Shown: piece after piece, positions 5,966-6,017 of the stretch | Numbering within the stretch: position 1 is the stretch's first letter | Layout: each line of letters opens with the position of its first letter | Assembly: GCA_913041775.1 (NCBI GenBank) | Contig: CAJWJW010000086.1 | Span: 1-6,017 of the forward strand | DNA from: an uncultured Flavobacteriales bacterium | Lineage (GTDB): Bacteria; Bacteroidota; Bacteroidia; Flavobacteriales; UBA7430 | Length of the DNA stretch: 6,017 nucleotides | Direction of reading: 5' to 3' | Notes under the pieces: model-generated | Databases searched by the model: none | Told to the model about the DNA's origin: nothing | The model's input: only the letters and a program-made list of their open reading frames with translations | Translations under genes and position numbers: made by a program

Positions 5966-6017
5966 TCGGGGTGGCAGGATTCGAACCTGCGACCTCCTCG
6001 TCCCAAACGAGGCGCGA
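5966..6017 (-). tRNA. tRNA-Pro(UGG), 5' part cut by the window edge
   Basis: Read on the minus strand, the sequence ends with the acceptor 3' strand CACCCCG (5973-5967) and discriminator A (5966). Before these lies the T arm GCAGG-TTCGAAT-CCTGC (5990-5974). The variable loop AGGTC (5995-5991) and the anticodon arm CCTCG-TTTGGGA-CGAGG (6012-5996) come before that. The loop places anticodon UGG at 6005-6003, followed by G37, as expected for proline tRNAs. CCA is not encoded, because the bases after the discriminator are CAC. The D arm and acceptor 5' strand lie beyond position 6017. Confidence 0.95.

Noticed and set aside
5966..6017. tRNA-Pro 3' end as an integration (att) site for a mobile element
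   Set aside because: No integrase, no second copy of the tRNA 3' sequence and no compositional change are visible in the window.

Overview
The window is AT-rich chromosomal DNA that looks like Bacteroidota, most likely Flavobacteriales. The signs are near-absent Shine-Dalgarno sequences, TTTG/TAnnTTTG-like promoter words, a Bacteroidota-style lipoprotein and flavobacterial-looking PaaY and Pcm proteins. The organism assignment is inferred from sequence style and remembered family resemblance, not from a search. No insertion sequence, integrase, CRISPR array or prophage gene is visible.

Layout. (1) Positions 30-1672, plus strand: paaY (hexapeptide-repeat thioesterase/gamma-carbonic-anhydrase-like protein of phenylacetate catabolism), then, 2 nt after its stop, a membrane-anchored endonuclease/exonuclease/phosphatase (EEP) family protein. 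(2) Positions 1673-2332, minus strand: pcm, protein-L-isoaspartate O-methyltransferase. Its stop codon directly abuts the EEP stop codon. (3) Positions 2333-2656: a 324-bp divergent intergenic region with no gene, a plausible promoter and several small palindromes. (4) Positions 2657-5874, plus strand: a three-gene unit made of an uncharacterised lipoprotein, a polyprenyl-phosphate sugar-1-phosphate transferase that overlaps it by one base (TAATG), and a 3-hydroxyacyl-CoA (3-hydroxybutyryl-CoA type) dehydrogenase 9 nt further on. (5) Positions 5875-6017: two hairpin terminators, one for each direction, then the 3' two-thirds of a minus-strand tRNA-Pro(UGG) cut by the window edge.

How the genes relate. 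PaaY and the dehydrogenase both act on CoA thioesters and could both serve phenylacetate or fatty/aromatic acid breakdown, but they are in separate transcription units. The sugar transferase starts cell-surface glycan assembly on the polyprenyl carrier, and its tight coupling to the lipoprotein is the most suggestive link here. Pcm is a protein-repair housekeeping enzyme. Most of the window is ordinary core-genome content. The least understood parts are the lipoprotein, the substrate of the EEP protein, and the palindromes upstream of the lipoprotein.
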